The position numbers and the translations under genes are program-made. A DNA stretch of 64,000 nucleotides from Bacteroidota bacterium (GTDB taxonomy: Bacteria > Bacteroidota > Bacteroidia > Chitinophagales > BACL12), in NCBI GenBank assembly GCA_016715425.1, contig JADKAC010000008.1:479001-543000 (forward strand), given 5' to 3'. The notes beneath the pieces are model-generated. The model was given only the letters and a program-made list of their open reading frames with translations. It did no database searches and was not told where the DNA came from. Positions 8,647 through 18,828 of the stretch are shown piece by piece. The first letter of the stretch is position 1. Every line of letters begins with the position of its first letter.

Positions 8647-10215
8647 ATGAAAAAATTATTATTTCTGATTTGCGGTTTTTACATCGCATTATTTTCTGTA
8701 TCTGCGCAAGAACGTTTAGCGGATCCACGGCTGCAATTTGCAAACACAATTACTGCTGCTGAATTAAAAACACATCTCAGCATAATTGCCTCCGACGAAT
8801 ATGAAGGAAGAGGTACTGCCACAAAAGGACAACAAATGGCAGCGGAATATATCAGCAATTATTATAAGAGCATTGGAATTCCACCTTTGCCCGGAACAGA
8901 TTCTTACTATCAAAAATTTGAACTTATGGAAATTGGTTTGGGTGATATGCAATTGAATATTGGAAAAGAAAAATATCAATTCATTCGTGATTTTTATGCA
9001 TTTCCAAATTCAAGTAATAGTGCAGATATACAATCCACTGAAATTATATTTCTTGGTTACGGCATTGACGATAGCGCTTATAGTGATTATAAGAATATAG
9101 ATGTTGCGGGGAAAGTAATTGTGGTGTTGCAAGGTGAACCAAAGCAAAATGAAAAATCATTAATTACAGGTTCGGATGAATTATCTGAATGGAGTACGGA
9201 ATGGGATAAGAAGATTGAAACTGCCACACAACATCAGGTGAAATGTATATTTATTATTGATGAAGAAATTGAACGAGTAGCAAGCAGTAAATACTTTGTA
9301 AATTATTTGACATCTTCTTCATTGAAATTAAAAAAAGATTATACACCGTCTCCGTTTTGTGCGTATGCTTTTATTGCACCTCATGTTGGCGATGAATTAC
9401 TCGACGGAAAAAAATTGAGTAAAGCAAAAACAGAAATGCAAAATACATTGACAACTGTTTCTTATACAACAAAGAATAAATTGCATTTTATAGTGGAGAA
9501 GAATGTGAATGTAACAGAAACAGAAAATGTGTTGGGATATATTGAAGGTGGTGAATTAAAAGAGGAGTTGGTAATTGTATCTGCGCACTACGATCATTTA
9601 GGAATTGAAGACGGAGTTGTATATAATGGAGCAGATGATGATGGTTCGGGAACGGTAGGATTATTAGAAATGGCGAATGCAATTATGCAGGCAAAAAATG
9701 CGGGGTATCCTTTAAAACGCAGTGTATTGTTTTTATCTTTTACCGGAGAAGAACTCGGATTATATGGTTCAGAATATTACACCGATAATCCGGTGTTTCC
9801 ATTAGCAAATACAGTAGCGAATTTAAATATTGATATGATAGGCAGAGTGGATGATGCACACATTGCGGACACCAATTATATCTATATCATCGGTTCTGAT
9901 TTTTTAAGTAAAGAATTGCATGAAATAAATGCGTACAATGCAAAAACATATACTAATCTGAATCTGGATTATACATACAACACCACCGATGATCCGAATA
10001 AATATTATTACCGCAGCGATCATTACAACTTTGCAAAAAATAATATTCCCATTATATTTTTCTTTAATGGCACACATGCTGATTATCATAAACCTACCGA
10101 TGATATAGAAAATATTCACTTCCCATTGCTTGAAGAACGAGTGCTATTAGTTTATCACGATCTGTGGTCTATTGCCAATATGGAAAGAAGAATAAAGGTG
10201 GATGTGAAGGAATGA
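8647..10215 (+). CDS. secreted M28 family zinc peptidase with PA domain
   Basis: Secreted di-zinc exopeptidase of family M28. A signal peptide ends in SVSAQ at about residue 20. A PA (protease-associated) insert covers roughly residues 130-260. The catalytic core carries SAHYDHLG (H314), the GADDDGSGT aspartate, TGEELGLYGS glutamates, NIDMIG aspartate and the late YHKPTDD histidine, so all expected zinc ligands are present. A GTG six bases upstream is in frame, but ATG at 8647 gives the typical MKKLLFL signal start. Bacteroidota encode many such peptidases for extracellular or periplasmic peptide breakdown. The exact substrate cannot be inferred. Confidence 0.94.
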   Translation: MKKLLFLICGFYIALFSVSAQERLADPRLQFANTITAAELKTHLSIIASDEYEGRGTATKGQQMAAEYISNYYKSIGIPPLPGTDSYYQKFELMEIGLGDMQLNIGKEKYQFIRDFYAFPNSSNSADIQSTEIIFLGYGIDDSAYSDYKNIDVAGKVIVVLQGEPKQNEKSLITGSDELSEWSTEWDKKIETATQHQVKCIFIIDEEIERVASSKYFVNYLTSSSLKLKKDYTPSPFCAYAFIAPHVGDELLDGKKLSKAKTEMQNTLTTVSYTTKNKLHFIVEKNVNVTETENVLGYIEGGELKEELVIVSAHYDHLGIEDGVVYNGADDDGSGTVGLLEMANAIMQAKNAGYPLKRSVLFLSFTGEELGLYGSEYYTDNPVFPLANTVANLNIDMIGRVDDAHIADTNYIYIIGSDFLSKELHEINAYNAKTYTNLNLDYTYNTTDDPNKYYYRSDHYNFAKNNIPIIFFFNGTHADYHKPTDDIENIHFPLLEERVLLVYHDLWSIANMERRIKVDVKE

Positions 10216-10329
10216 TTTTTTTGAATCCGCAGAGTTCCCTGCGGGTAACTTGTGGGAACATAAAAAATATAGAGGGTTTCGGATGGTAGGGATCTTAATC
10301 GATAGAACAAAAATTATTTTGCATAATCG

Positions 10330-10360
10330 TTGTATTTTAAAAAATTACTATCTACCTTTC
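10330..10360 (+). promoter_or_regulatory. promoter of the esterase-like T9SS gene
   Basis: TTG at 10330-10332, a 20-base spacer, then TACCTTTC at 10353-10360. This is a near match to the Bacteroidota TTG / TAnnTTTG promoter, 17 bases before the ATG at 10377. It supports the signal-peptide start over the in-frame TTG at 10397. Confidence 0.5.
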
Positions 10361-10376
10361 ATTAAAATACCCTGAT

Positions 10377-13300
10377 ATGAAAAAGTTAATCTACCCTTGT
10401 TTATTGGCTTTCGTATTTTCATTTTCTCAAAATGTTTACGCACAAAGCCCCCCCCCCTCAACAGTTTGAATGCCCAGTTAAGAGCCTTATTTGTTGATCT
10501 TGATAAACCTACACCTTCACTAAAATTTCTGTATGACATGTCTGCCAAAATAAGTGATAGTGTTTTTTATGCGACAAATAATACTGCGGATACATTAAGT
10601 GCAGATATGTGGCATTCCATCTATAGTGAAATGTTTCATGCAGCTTATGATACTACAACTTATACAATTCCCGACACGGTATTTATGCATGCCCATGGTT
10701 ATTATTCCGATACTATACCTATGGGTGTAATGCGTTACTCTTATTATAAATTTAAAGATGAAGCACTTCACACGGGTACCTACTTCGACTTTGATACAAT
10801 TAATACGATTCTTACCGAGCATTATCCTTCAGGTTCATGGCCATATTTAAGCAATGCGCTTTTTGTTGCTGCACCATTAATTGGTTCCTCCGATTATACG
10901 AATCCTGTATTTCGCATTGATCCACAATTTATTTTTTTAGATGCGGCTTATTATGCTTTTTTAATACAAAATAACTGGACATTAAAAATAGATTTTGGCG
11001 ATGGTTTAGGTTGGATAAATTTCAATATAAATACAATCACCAATCATCAAGTAATATATGCTGATGGAGGAAAAAAATTAATTAAAGCAGCCATCTTTAA
11101 TGTTGTTGGCACACTGGTAGATTTTTCTCAATCTCGTTTGCTTATATTAGGTGATGACCCGTTAATACCACCTGATGAAACATGGACATTTATACCAGGA
11201 ATGACAGTAGGAGTTTATGAAGGATATAATCATATTGAAAATTCAGGTAGGCTCATTATTTATTTAGAAGGGTTTGATATTGGAGATATATTTCCATTTT
11301 CCAATCGCACTGCGGCAGATATATACAGCAAGCAAATTGCGCCCGATCCTATTATTCAATTACAAAATGATGGTTATAATTTTTTGGTAGTTGATTGGAA
11401 ACGCAGTGGCATTGATATACGGTTTAATGCCTTATACCTTCTCAATTTTCTTGAATATTTAAAAGGTATAAGTACAGACGATGAGCAGTTTGTTATTGTG
11501 GGCAGAAGTATAGGAGGAGTTATTGCCAGATACACCCCCACTTTTATGGAGCATCAACAATATCAAAGTGAAAATTATGATGCTTTTTTTCAAGATGAAT
11601 ATGATGAAAATAATATAGTATATCTTCTATTACATCCTTATTTAGATGACCTGCCTACAACTGTTAACCATAAAGAAAAAATGCATAATACCCGTTTATT
11701 AATTACTGATGATTCTCCCCATCAGGGTGCAATACTTCCTTTATCAATACAGCATGCTTATAATGGATTCTTTGCATTAATTTCTCATTATATTGGACCT
11801 TTTCTAACCATTTCTGCAACTATCTTCAATTTCGGTATTAATGCTCAGGCAGCGCAACAGACATTTATTTATCATGTGGATACAAAAAGCGGATCCACTT
11901 ATACGGCTCGTTCCGAAAAGAATAAATTTTTCACACAACTTAACAGTTTGGGGAATTATCCCAAGTACGCAAAAGTGGTTGCCATGAGCAATGGTTCGCT
12001 TGCCGGTGAGCCTCAAACTAATATTTATACAGGTGATGATAGAGTAGCTGGAGATAGGCTTGTTGATTTCAGTACGGAACTTTTTGCCAGAGCACTCTGG
12101 ATTAAAGTGCCACTTTTTGGAGCTGATTTAGAATGTAATACAGACTTTGATGGATACGGACATATCTATGCTGCAAATGCGGGTAGATATACAATAGCGC
12201 TTAAGCTTTATTGGTTTGGCGTTAAAATAGAAACCGGATACAATTCTCTTTTTGATGTTGATGAATATGCTACAACAAAACCATATAGTATAAATGCAGG
12301 AGGTTATTTCCCTCCGGATTTAAAGTTAGTGGGAACCCATGAATTTGATAACCCGAATCAACTTTCACAGTGGTGGCTCTTTAATGTTGCATCATGGCAT
12401 ACGTCTAATGATGGAGATGGCTGTTTTACAATAGATTCACATATTGGGTGGGAGGGGTTTGCAAGTGTAAATTTTGATTTATCTGTCTGCTCTGACGGCT
12501 CCTATTTCTGCCATGTACCTTTGCAGAGTGCACTTGATTATGGTACATTGGGTACTACTTACCCGCTTAACCTCAATATTGAAACGCTAAGTGTCAATAC
12601 AAATCTGAATAGGGTGAAGGCGGATGTAATTATTGGGATTCCGAGTGGATATCCTTCTCTTTATCCAAATAATGCTCATTCTTATTTTAGGAATGATTAC
12701 ATCTATAATATTACACAGACGGCAGCTCCGAATGATCCTTTTACCTATTATACTTGCATAGGAGTAGATGATTCGGTTAAGCGAGGATTTATTAATTTAG
12801 AAATAGGCGATGAAGAACTCTATTTAGAAAATAACATTCTACCATGGACAGGTAAATACCAAACAGAATTTAATATACGAGTGAACAAGAGAAATCCGCA
12901 TTATGAATATGTGGGATATATAAATCCAAATCCTGATATAAGAGTTTTAGGAGTTTATTCAAAAAAAGCAGCATTCATTATTCAAAGTCCGGGACATGCT
13001 ATATTTCAATATGATAAAACCGGAACTCCTGTTATTCCTGCATTCCAATATGGTTCGCCTCTAAGTTCAGATACCACACGAGTAAATGAACCATTGTATA
13101 TCTGCTGCACGAATTATAAAACTCCAATTGAACGATTAGCTGATTTGGAAAATGAATTCACATTTACAGAAGAGTTTAAAAATATTCTTCTCGCTTTTCC
13201 AAATCCTAATAATGGTAAGGAATTAATTCTTAATTATACGCTACATAGTAAGGGGGAGGTAATAATTAATGTATTAAATACATTAGGAAAAATTGTTTAT

Positions 13301-13435
13301 TATAAAAAAGAATTTGCTCTGGAAGATTTAAATCAATCCATTCTAAATCTTTCATTTTTACCACAAGGTATGTATGTAATAAATATAAGTAATAACTATA
13401 AACAAGCAAATACTCAAATATTAATAATTAAATAG
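10377..13435 (+). CDS. esterase/lipase-like secreted protein with T9SS type A sorting domain, frame broken at a C10 tract
   Basis: The ATG at 10377 opens a signal peptide (MKKLIYPCLLAFVFSFS then VYAQS). That frame stops at 10467-10469, just after a run of ten C (10448-10457). The long frame that continues to 13435 is in register with the signal peptide only if the run had eleven (or eight) C. The body has an alpha/beta-hydrolase region with a GRSIGG nucleophile elbow (serine codon 11507-11509), preceded by a strand and VVDWKRSG. Four Cys occur around 12420-12520. The C-terminus (NPNNGKELILNYT ... PQGMYVINISN) is a T9SS type A signal. Likely a surface or secreted hydrolase; the substrate is unknown. 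The break could be a sequencing indel or a real phase-variable tract. Confidence 0.82.
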
Positions 13436-13441
13436 CCACTT

Positions 13442-14095
13442 ATGAAAAAGCATTGCATTTATTTAATATTATTTTCTCTAATCTTTATTACTTGTGATAT
13501 AGCAAAGCCACCTATTGGGAATACTCAGATTTTTAGCGGATACCTATATGAAGATTGTAATATGGAACCTAAAATAAATCATGAAGTAAACCTGTTTCAG
13601 GATTATGAAATAGGATTGATTGATGATACTGGTGGATCTCTAGCTACTGGTTATACTGATTCCACTGGATATTTCAGACTTGAATTTAATCATGATGGTA
13701 TAGGTGCCATTCATTTCCGTGAAGGAACAAATAATTTAATGGATTTTATACCATGGAATTTGGAAATAGCAGAAGTTAATGTATTTCGACATCCTACTTA
13801 CAGTATACAATTAAGTTTGAACGTAATAAATTCTTACATCATGGGAGATACTTTAACTATATCAGATATTTCTGCAGCAGGTGGATCACCCGATGGTTTA
13901 AGAGTTCCCTGTCCGCTAACATCCGGAATTTTATATACCTACACAAACGTGCCATTAATAGGTATGATTTATGAAGGTTACAATTGGGAAATGATATGGT
14001 GGATTAATGAATACAATAGTGTATATGATAAACAAGAATTTACTATTAATAAGTATTGTAACGATACCATATTTGTAACTGCAACTATTGAATGA
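13442..14095 (+). CDS. hypothetical lipoprotein, possible transthyretin-like domain
   Basis: A 217-residue protein with a lipoprotein signal (MKKHCIYLILFSLIFITC, Cys18), starting 6 bases after the stop of the esterase-like gene, so the two are probably co-transcribed. Residues 30-95 (SGYLYEDCNMEPKINHEVNL followed by TGYTDSTGYFRLEF) read like the beta-sandwich carboxypeptidase-regulatory or transthyretin-like domains common in Bacteroidota surface lipoproteins. No catalytic motif is visible. A role alongside the upstream T9SS protein is only suggested by proximity. Confidence 0.75.
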   Translation: MKKHCIYLILFSLIFITCDIAKPPIGNTQIFSGYLYEDCNMEPKINHEVNLFQDYEIGLIDDTGGSLATGYTDSTGYFRLEFNHDGIGAIHFREGTNNLMDFIPWNLEIAEVNVFRHPTYSIQLSLNVINSYIMGDTLTISDISAAGGSPDGLRVPCPLTSGILYTYTNVPLIGMIYEGYNWEMIWWINEYNSVYDKQEFTINKYCNDTIFVTATIE

Positions 14096-14261
14096 GTGAA
14101 TTATAGACAAAGATTATACTGTGAAAATGAAGGAAGAAGTATTCTAATTAGAAAATGAAAATCATAAAACAATTTCACTAAACAGAAAACACAATTTTTA
14201 ATCAAAATACAAATACCATAATTTATAAATCTTATTATTTAAACTCTAAAAATTAAAATAT

Positions 14262-14657
14262 ATGAAATATTATTTCGGAATTATCCTAATGAGTGTAGTA
14301 ATACTATTTACTATCTCATGCAGCAAGGAAAATAAATTAGAAAAAAATTTAACAGGCACTTGGGATGTTATTAATATAGACTCTGTATATGTAGATAATC
14401 AATGGCAATTTACTTTTGAAGAATGCGGAAAAAAAGAAACTTGTAATGGCTCCTATTTCTATGAATTGCATTCAGCATATTCCGACACATCTTTTACAAG
14501 AACATTTACCTGGGAGCTTAACAATAATATGCTGACGACAACCTTATCTGATAATTCGGATGTGCACTATACTATTCTTGAATGGGAAGATGATTATATG
14601 AAATGGAACTTACTTCCTTATCCGGATGATATTTTAGAATTAGTGCGGATTAAATAG
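14262..14657 (+). CDS. small lipocalin-like lipoprotein
   Basis: A 131-residue protein with lipoprotein signal MKYYFGIILMSVVILFTISC (Cys20). The mature part starts with a KNLTGTWDVINIDS segment and contains alternating beta strands with paired Cys (EECGKKETC) and a closing LELVRIK strand. This pattern is typical of the lipocalin-like or DUF4923-type lipoproteins of Bacteroidota. The ligand is unknown. It is separated from the upstream lipoprotein by 166 A/T-rich bases, so it may be transcribed alone. Confidence 0.7.
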   Translation: MKYYFGIILMSVVILFTISCSKENKLEKNLTGTWDVINIDSVYVDNQWQFTFEECGKKETCNGSYFYELHSAYSDTSFTRTFTWELNNNMLTTTLSDNSDVHYTILEWEDDYMKWNLLPYPDDILELVRIK

Positions 14658-14842
14658 AAATCTCTTTTGTTCCCGCATCAGCAAAATGAAAAACTATCTT
14701 CGTTTCAGTAGAGTTCTTGAGGGCTTAAAAATAATTAGTCCGTAAACCTAGTGCAAACATCTAAAAGGATTAGCCACGAATTCAATTAGCCATCACTTTG
14801 TAAAAATCTAATACACTGTATCTATTTTATTTATTTTCGTGC

Positions 14843-15238
14843 ATGCAAAATTCTTCTCTTCGCCTTTCAATGGCATTTTTAATTTTTATAATCACTACAA
14901 TTTTTTCTGGAAATTCAATATATGCACAAGCAACTGCTCCGAATGTGCAGATAGTTTCCATTACCGAAAATGCAGAAAACATAGAAATATTAATACAATC
15001 CGATCAGCATTTTATTGTTGGTGATAATCGCTATGTGTTGTACATCGGAGAAAAATATTTTTTGCGCAACCTACATCCCGATGGCGATGAAACTAAAATT
15101 GTATTTTTTATTCTGCTGAATGATTATCAATTACTGCATGCGGATGATGAAGTAGTTTTAGCTTATGGCAATTATAATCCTGCTAACGCAAAACAAACTG
15201 ATCAGCAAGTTTTTCATCTCGGTAAATTGAAAAAATAA
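14843..15238 (+). CDS. small secreted protein of unknown function
   Basis: 131 residues with a signal peptide ending at IYAQA (about residue 29), then roughly 100 residues of beta-rich sequence without Cys or recognisable motifs. Its stop is 3 bases before the start of the large T9SS hydrolase, so the two very likely form an operon. I do not recognise the family. The close coupling suggests an accessory or chaperone-like role for the neighbour, but that is only positional inference. The start is the first ATG, consistent with the signal peptide. Confidence 0.7.
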   Translation: MQNSSLRLSMAFLIFIITTIFSGNSIYAQATAPNVQIVSITENAENIEILIQSDQHFIVGDNRYVLYIGEKYFLRNLHPDGDETKIVFFILLNDYQLLHADDEVVLAYGNYNPANAKQTDQQVFHLGKLKK

Positions 15239-15241
15239 ATT

Positions 15242-18200
15242 ATGCAATTCAAATTCTATTCATCTGTATTCGTAATATTTTTTTGTATAAATATATCTTA
15301 CCTAATTGCACAAACACCCGACCCCGGAATTGATGGTGCATACACTGTAGCATCTCAAGAATATGATTTTGGGGATGAAGCATATACGCCTCCATCTTTT
15401 CCTGATGCTGTAGAAGTTACAGGCTCCGTGCATTATCCCGAAGATTTATCCGACGGACCATTTCCAGTGTTGTTGTTTTTACATGGCAGGCATTCCACTT
15501 GTTTTAATCCTGCCACCGGCAACACAAATATTGCATGGCCTTGCACCGGAAGTTATACCGCTATTCCGAGTTATACCGGTTATGATTATCTGGCAGAACA
15601 TTTTGCAAGTTTAGGATATATAGTTATTTCTATTTCTGCAAATAGTATTAGCTCCACAGATAATTTTGTTGCAGATTACGGCATGCAGGCTCGAGGTGAA
15701 TTAATACAATATCATCTCGATTTATGGAACACCTGGAATACAGTTGGTGGTGATCCGTTCGGTACTACTTTCGTCGGGAAATTAGATATGAATAATATCG
15801 GCACAATGGGTCATTCCCGTGGTGGTGAAGGTGTAATTTTTAATGCGCTTTATAATAAAGAATTGGGAAGTCCTTATGGTATAAATGCAGTGTTGACTTT
15901 AGCACCGGTTGATTTTAATCGGCATGTATTAACGGGCACACCATTATTAAATCTTGCACCGTATTGCGATGGTGATGTTTCTGATTTGCAAGGCGTACAT
16001 TTTTATGATGATGCAAGATATCTTGATATGGATGATGAAGCGCCAAAACATGGAATGTTATTGCTAGGTGCCAATCACAATTATTTTAATACAACATGGA
16101 CACCGGGATTATTTCCTGCGGGTACTTCCGATGATTGGGACTATGTGGATTGGTTTCAAAATGATGAACACTGCGGCACAAGTAATCCTGATAATGATCG
16201 CTTGGATAATGATACTCAACGCAATTCTTTACTTGCTTATGCCAGTGCTTTTTTCCGATATTATATTGGTGGTGAAAATGCATTTGCTCCCTACATGGAA
16301 GTGGATGATGTTATTCCACCAGTATCTTCCACTTTAGATTCAAGTCAGGTATTTATTTCTTTTCAACCAAGTAATAGAAAAAAAATAAATTTAAATACAC
16401 AAGCAACTGAAGATGCAGAATCAATGAATAATCTTTCGGCTGATGTTACTACAAATGGATTAACAAGTTTTGATATTTGTGGCGATGATTATTATGAAAG
16501 TTATTGTTTGGATTTAGGTTATTCGCAGGAGCCACATTGTAGTAGTTATAATGGATTATCACAATTGGGAATTGCATGGAATTCAGATGACGATTATTAT
16601 GATAATGCATTACCCGACGACATGCAAGATTTCACCCAGTTTGATGCAATACAATTTCGTGCAAGTGTAAATTTTGTGGATGCAAGTACTGCATTAGATT
16701 TTAATGTGGAGTTGATTGATGCAGATGGAAATTCAAGTGTAGTATCTGTTAGTGATTACAGCAATGCATTATTTTTTCCACCGGGAGATTTTGGTTCTAC
16801 TTTACCCCGCATTATGCATAACACAATTAAAATTCCGTTAGCTGATTTTACAGGAGTTGATTTAAGTGCAATTACAAATGTGCGTTTTGATTTTGATGAA
16901 ACTACTTTAGGTGCAATTCTTATTTCTGATTTGTTATTAAGCTCACATGACTTCGTTTATTTTTCTCCAACTGCTGCTTTTACTGCAAACATAACAAGTA
17001 CCTGTACAGGCGAAATTCAATTCACTGATCAATCTGATAATTACCCTGAAGAATGGTTTTGGGATTTTGGTGATGGAATAACATCTACTGAAAAAAATCC
17101 ATTGCATTTATATACTGCTAACGGAATTTATACTGTAACACTTTCTGTTGCAAATCCTGTGGGTGAGGATATGATTTCATATACCGCATTTATTGAAGTG
17201 AATAAGCCCGAAGCACCAATTGTTTTTAATGATACTATTTGTGCCGGTGAATCTGCTGCATTATCTGCAACCACATTATCCGGAGGAATAATTAATTGGT
17301 ATGATGCATTGGAAAGCGAAACAATTATTTATAGTGGAGATACTTTTTCAATTGCACCGGATATCACAACAAATTATTTTGCAGAAGAATTAATTGAAGC
17401 TCCATTGCTATCTGTTGGGCCGGTTGATAATAGTTTTGGCAGTGGTGGTTATTTTGATAGCAATGATTCCAGAGGTATATTTTTTAATGTTGAAATTCCA
17501 ATCATAATTGAAAGTGTAAAAGTATATGCAGTTTCATCAGGTGAAAGAACAATAGAAGTATTAGATGGCGAGGGCGGTCCGGTAATTCAATCAACAACCA
17601 TTAATATTCCCTCAGGTGAATCCATAGTTGAACTCGGATTTAATTTAGAACCGAATGATAATTATTATATAAAAGTTACGGGTGATTTAGTGGATTTATT
17701 TCGCATCAATGATGGCTCACCGGATTATCCGTATTCAATAGCGGATGTTATTTCTTTAACCGGTTCTAATGTGGAAGGAGAGGAGTTGGATTTTTATTAT
17801 TTCTTTTTCGATTGGAAAGTGCGTGAGCCTGAATGTGTGAGTGAAAGAGTTGTAGTTAGTGCAATTGTAAATCCAAGTCCTGAGGTAATTACAAGTGGAG
17901 ATGTAACAATTATTTCAGGTGAGTCAACAACACTTTCAGCAAGCGGAGGAATTATTTTTAGCTGGGTTCCAACAACAGGATTAAGTGATCCAACTATTGC
18001 AAATCCAATTGCAAATCCAACTGAAACAACAGAATACACAGTAACCGTTACAAATGATTTTGATTGCAGCAGTGAAGCATCATTAACGGTAGAAGTAAAA
18101 GAGAATACTGCTATAGAAAATATTTTAGGAATTTCAGAAATACTTATTTATCCAAATCCAAACAATGGCATTTTTACATTGCAAATAAATCAAGTATTTA

Positions 18201-18367
18201 ATGCATTTCAATTGCAAATAAAAAACAGTGTAGGTCAACTTGTGTATTCTCAAAAAATCAATACAGCAAATACAGAAATAAATTTGCTAGCATTGACTAA
18301 AGGAATTTATCTATTAGAAATAAAAACCACAGATTCTGTTTTTGGAAAAGGTTTGGTAATTGAATAG
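15242..18367 (+). CDS. secreted alpha/beta hydrolase with PKD and Ig-like domains and T9SS type A sorting signal
   Basis: Large secreted protein of 1041 residues. A signal peptide ends near LIAQT. An alpha/beta-hydrolase domain covers about residues 45-360, with a GHSRGG nucleophile elbow at 190-195 and LLFLHGRHSTC forming the oxyanion region. A beta-sandwich domain follows, then a PKD domain (WFWDFGDGITSTEKNPLHLY, about 595-655) and two Ig-like segments (ICAGESAALSA; SGESTTLSASGG). The C-terminus (IYPNPNNGIFTLQI ... LTKGIYLLEI) is a T9SS type A sorting signal. The hydrolase resembles dienelactone hydrolase/PET-esterase-like folds, and the true substrate is unknown. It probably acts on the cell surface or outside the cell. 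Confidence 0.9.
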   Translation: MQFKFYSSVFVIFFCINISYLIAQTPDPGIDGAYTVASQEYDFGDEAYTPPSFPDAVEVTGSVHYPEDLSDGPFPVLLFLHGRHSTCFNPATGNTNIAWPCTGSYTAIPSYTGYDYLAEHFASLGYIVISISANSISSTDNFVADYGMQARGELIQYHLDLWNTWNTVGGDPFGTTFVGKLDMNNIGTMGHSRGGEGVIFNALYNKELGSPYGINAVLTLAPVDFNRHVLTGTPLLNLAPYCDGDVSDLQGVHFYDDARYLDMDDEAPKHGMLLLGANHNYFNTTWTPGLFPAGTSDDWDYVDWFQNDEHCGTSNPDNDRLDNDTQRNSLLAYASAFFRYYIGGENAFAPYMEVDDVIPPVSSTLDSSQVFISFQPSNRKKINLNTQATEDAESMNNLSADVTTNGLTSFDICGDDYYESYCLDLGYSQEPHCSSYNGLSQLGIAWNSDDDYYDNALPDDMQDFTQFDAIQFRASVNFVDASTALDFNVELIDADGNSSVVSVSDYSNALFFPPGDFGSTLPRIMHNTIKIPLADFTGVDLSAITNVRFDFDETTLGAILISDLLLSSHDFVYFSPTAAFTANITSTCTGEIQFTDQSDNYPEEWFWDFGDGITSTEKNPLHLYTANGIYTVTLSVANPVGEDMISYTAFIEVNKPEAPIVFNDTICAGESAALSATTLSGGIINWYDALESETIIYSGDTFSIAPDITTNYFAEELIEAPLLSVGPVDNSFGSGGYFDSNDSRGIFFNVEIPIIIESVKVYAVSSGERTIEVLDGEGGPVIQSTTINIPSGESIVELGFNLEPNDNYYIKVTGDLVDLFRINDGSPDYPYSIADVISLTGSNVEGEELDFYYFFFDWKVREPECVSERVVVSAIVNPSPEVITSGDVTIISGESTTLSASGGIIFSWVPTTGLSDPTIANPIANPTETTEYTVTVTNDFDCSSEASLTVEVKENTAIENILGISEILIYPNPNNGIFTLQINQVFNAFQLQIKNSVGQLVYSQKINTANTEINLLALTKGIYLLEIKTTDSVFGKGLVIE

Positions 18368-18828
18368 AAAAAAATTGACAATTGAAAGTGGAGAATTGAC
18401 AATGAAAAAAAAGTTTCGTGTTTCGGGTTTCAGGTTTAAAAAAAACCACCACTGATTTTTCATTCACCATTTATAATTTATAATTTACAATTGCCTTTTG
18501 CTTATTGCTTATTGCAAATTATTTTTCACCATTCACTTTTTAAATTGACAGTTGACAATGGACAATTGACAATGAAATAAAATGTTGTTTCGGGTTTCAA
18601 GTTTAAAAAACCACCACTGATTTTTCATTCACCATTTATAATTTATAATTTACAATTGCCTTTTGCTTATTGCTTCTTTTTTATGCGGGTGGTGTTTAAA
18701 AACCACCCTGTTTTATTCATCATTTACAATTTATTATTTACAATTGCCTTTTGCATATTGCTTATTGCCTTTTGCAAATTATTTTTCACCATTCACCATT
18801 CACTTAGTAATTTGCCGTAAACTTGCGT
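18368..18828 (+). repeat. 461-bp gene-free spacer of degenerate heptamer repeats
   Basis: Contains two to three related blocks (about 18368-18545, 18546-18675 and, partial, 18709-18806). The first two have left-arm words such as AATTGACAATG, an A-tract, a short core (GTTTCGGGTTTCAGG ... ACCACCACTG), a T-rich stretch, then right-arm words CATTCACCATTTATAATTTA and CAATTGCCTTTTGC. Left and right arms are heptad-phased imperfect inverted repeats. The core and right arm of blocks 1 and 2 are nearly identical over about 85 bases. I see no gene here. Confidence 0.8.
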
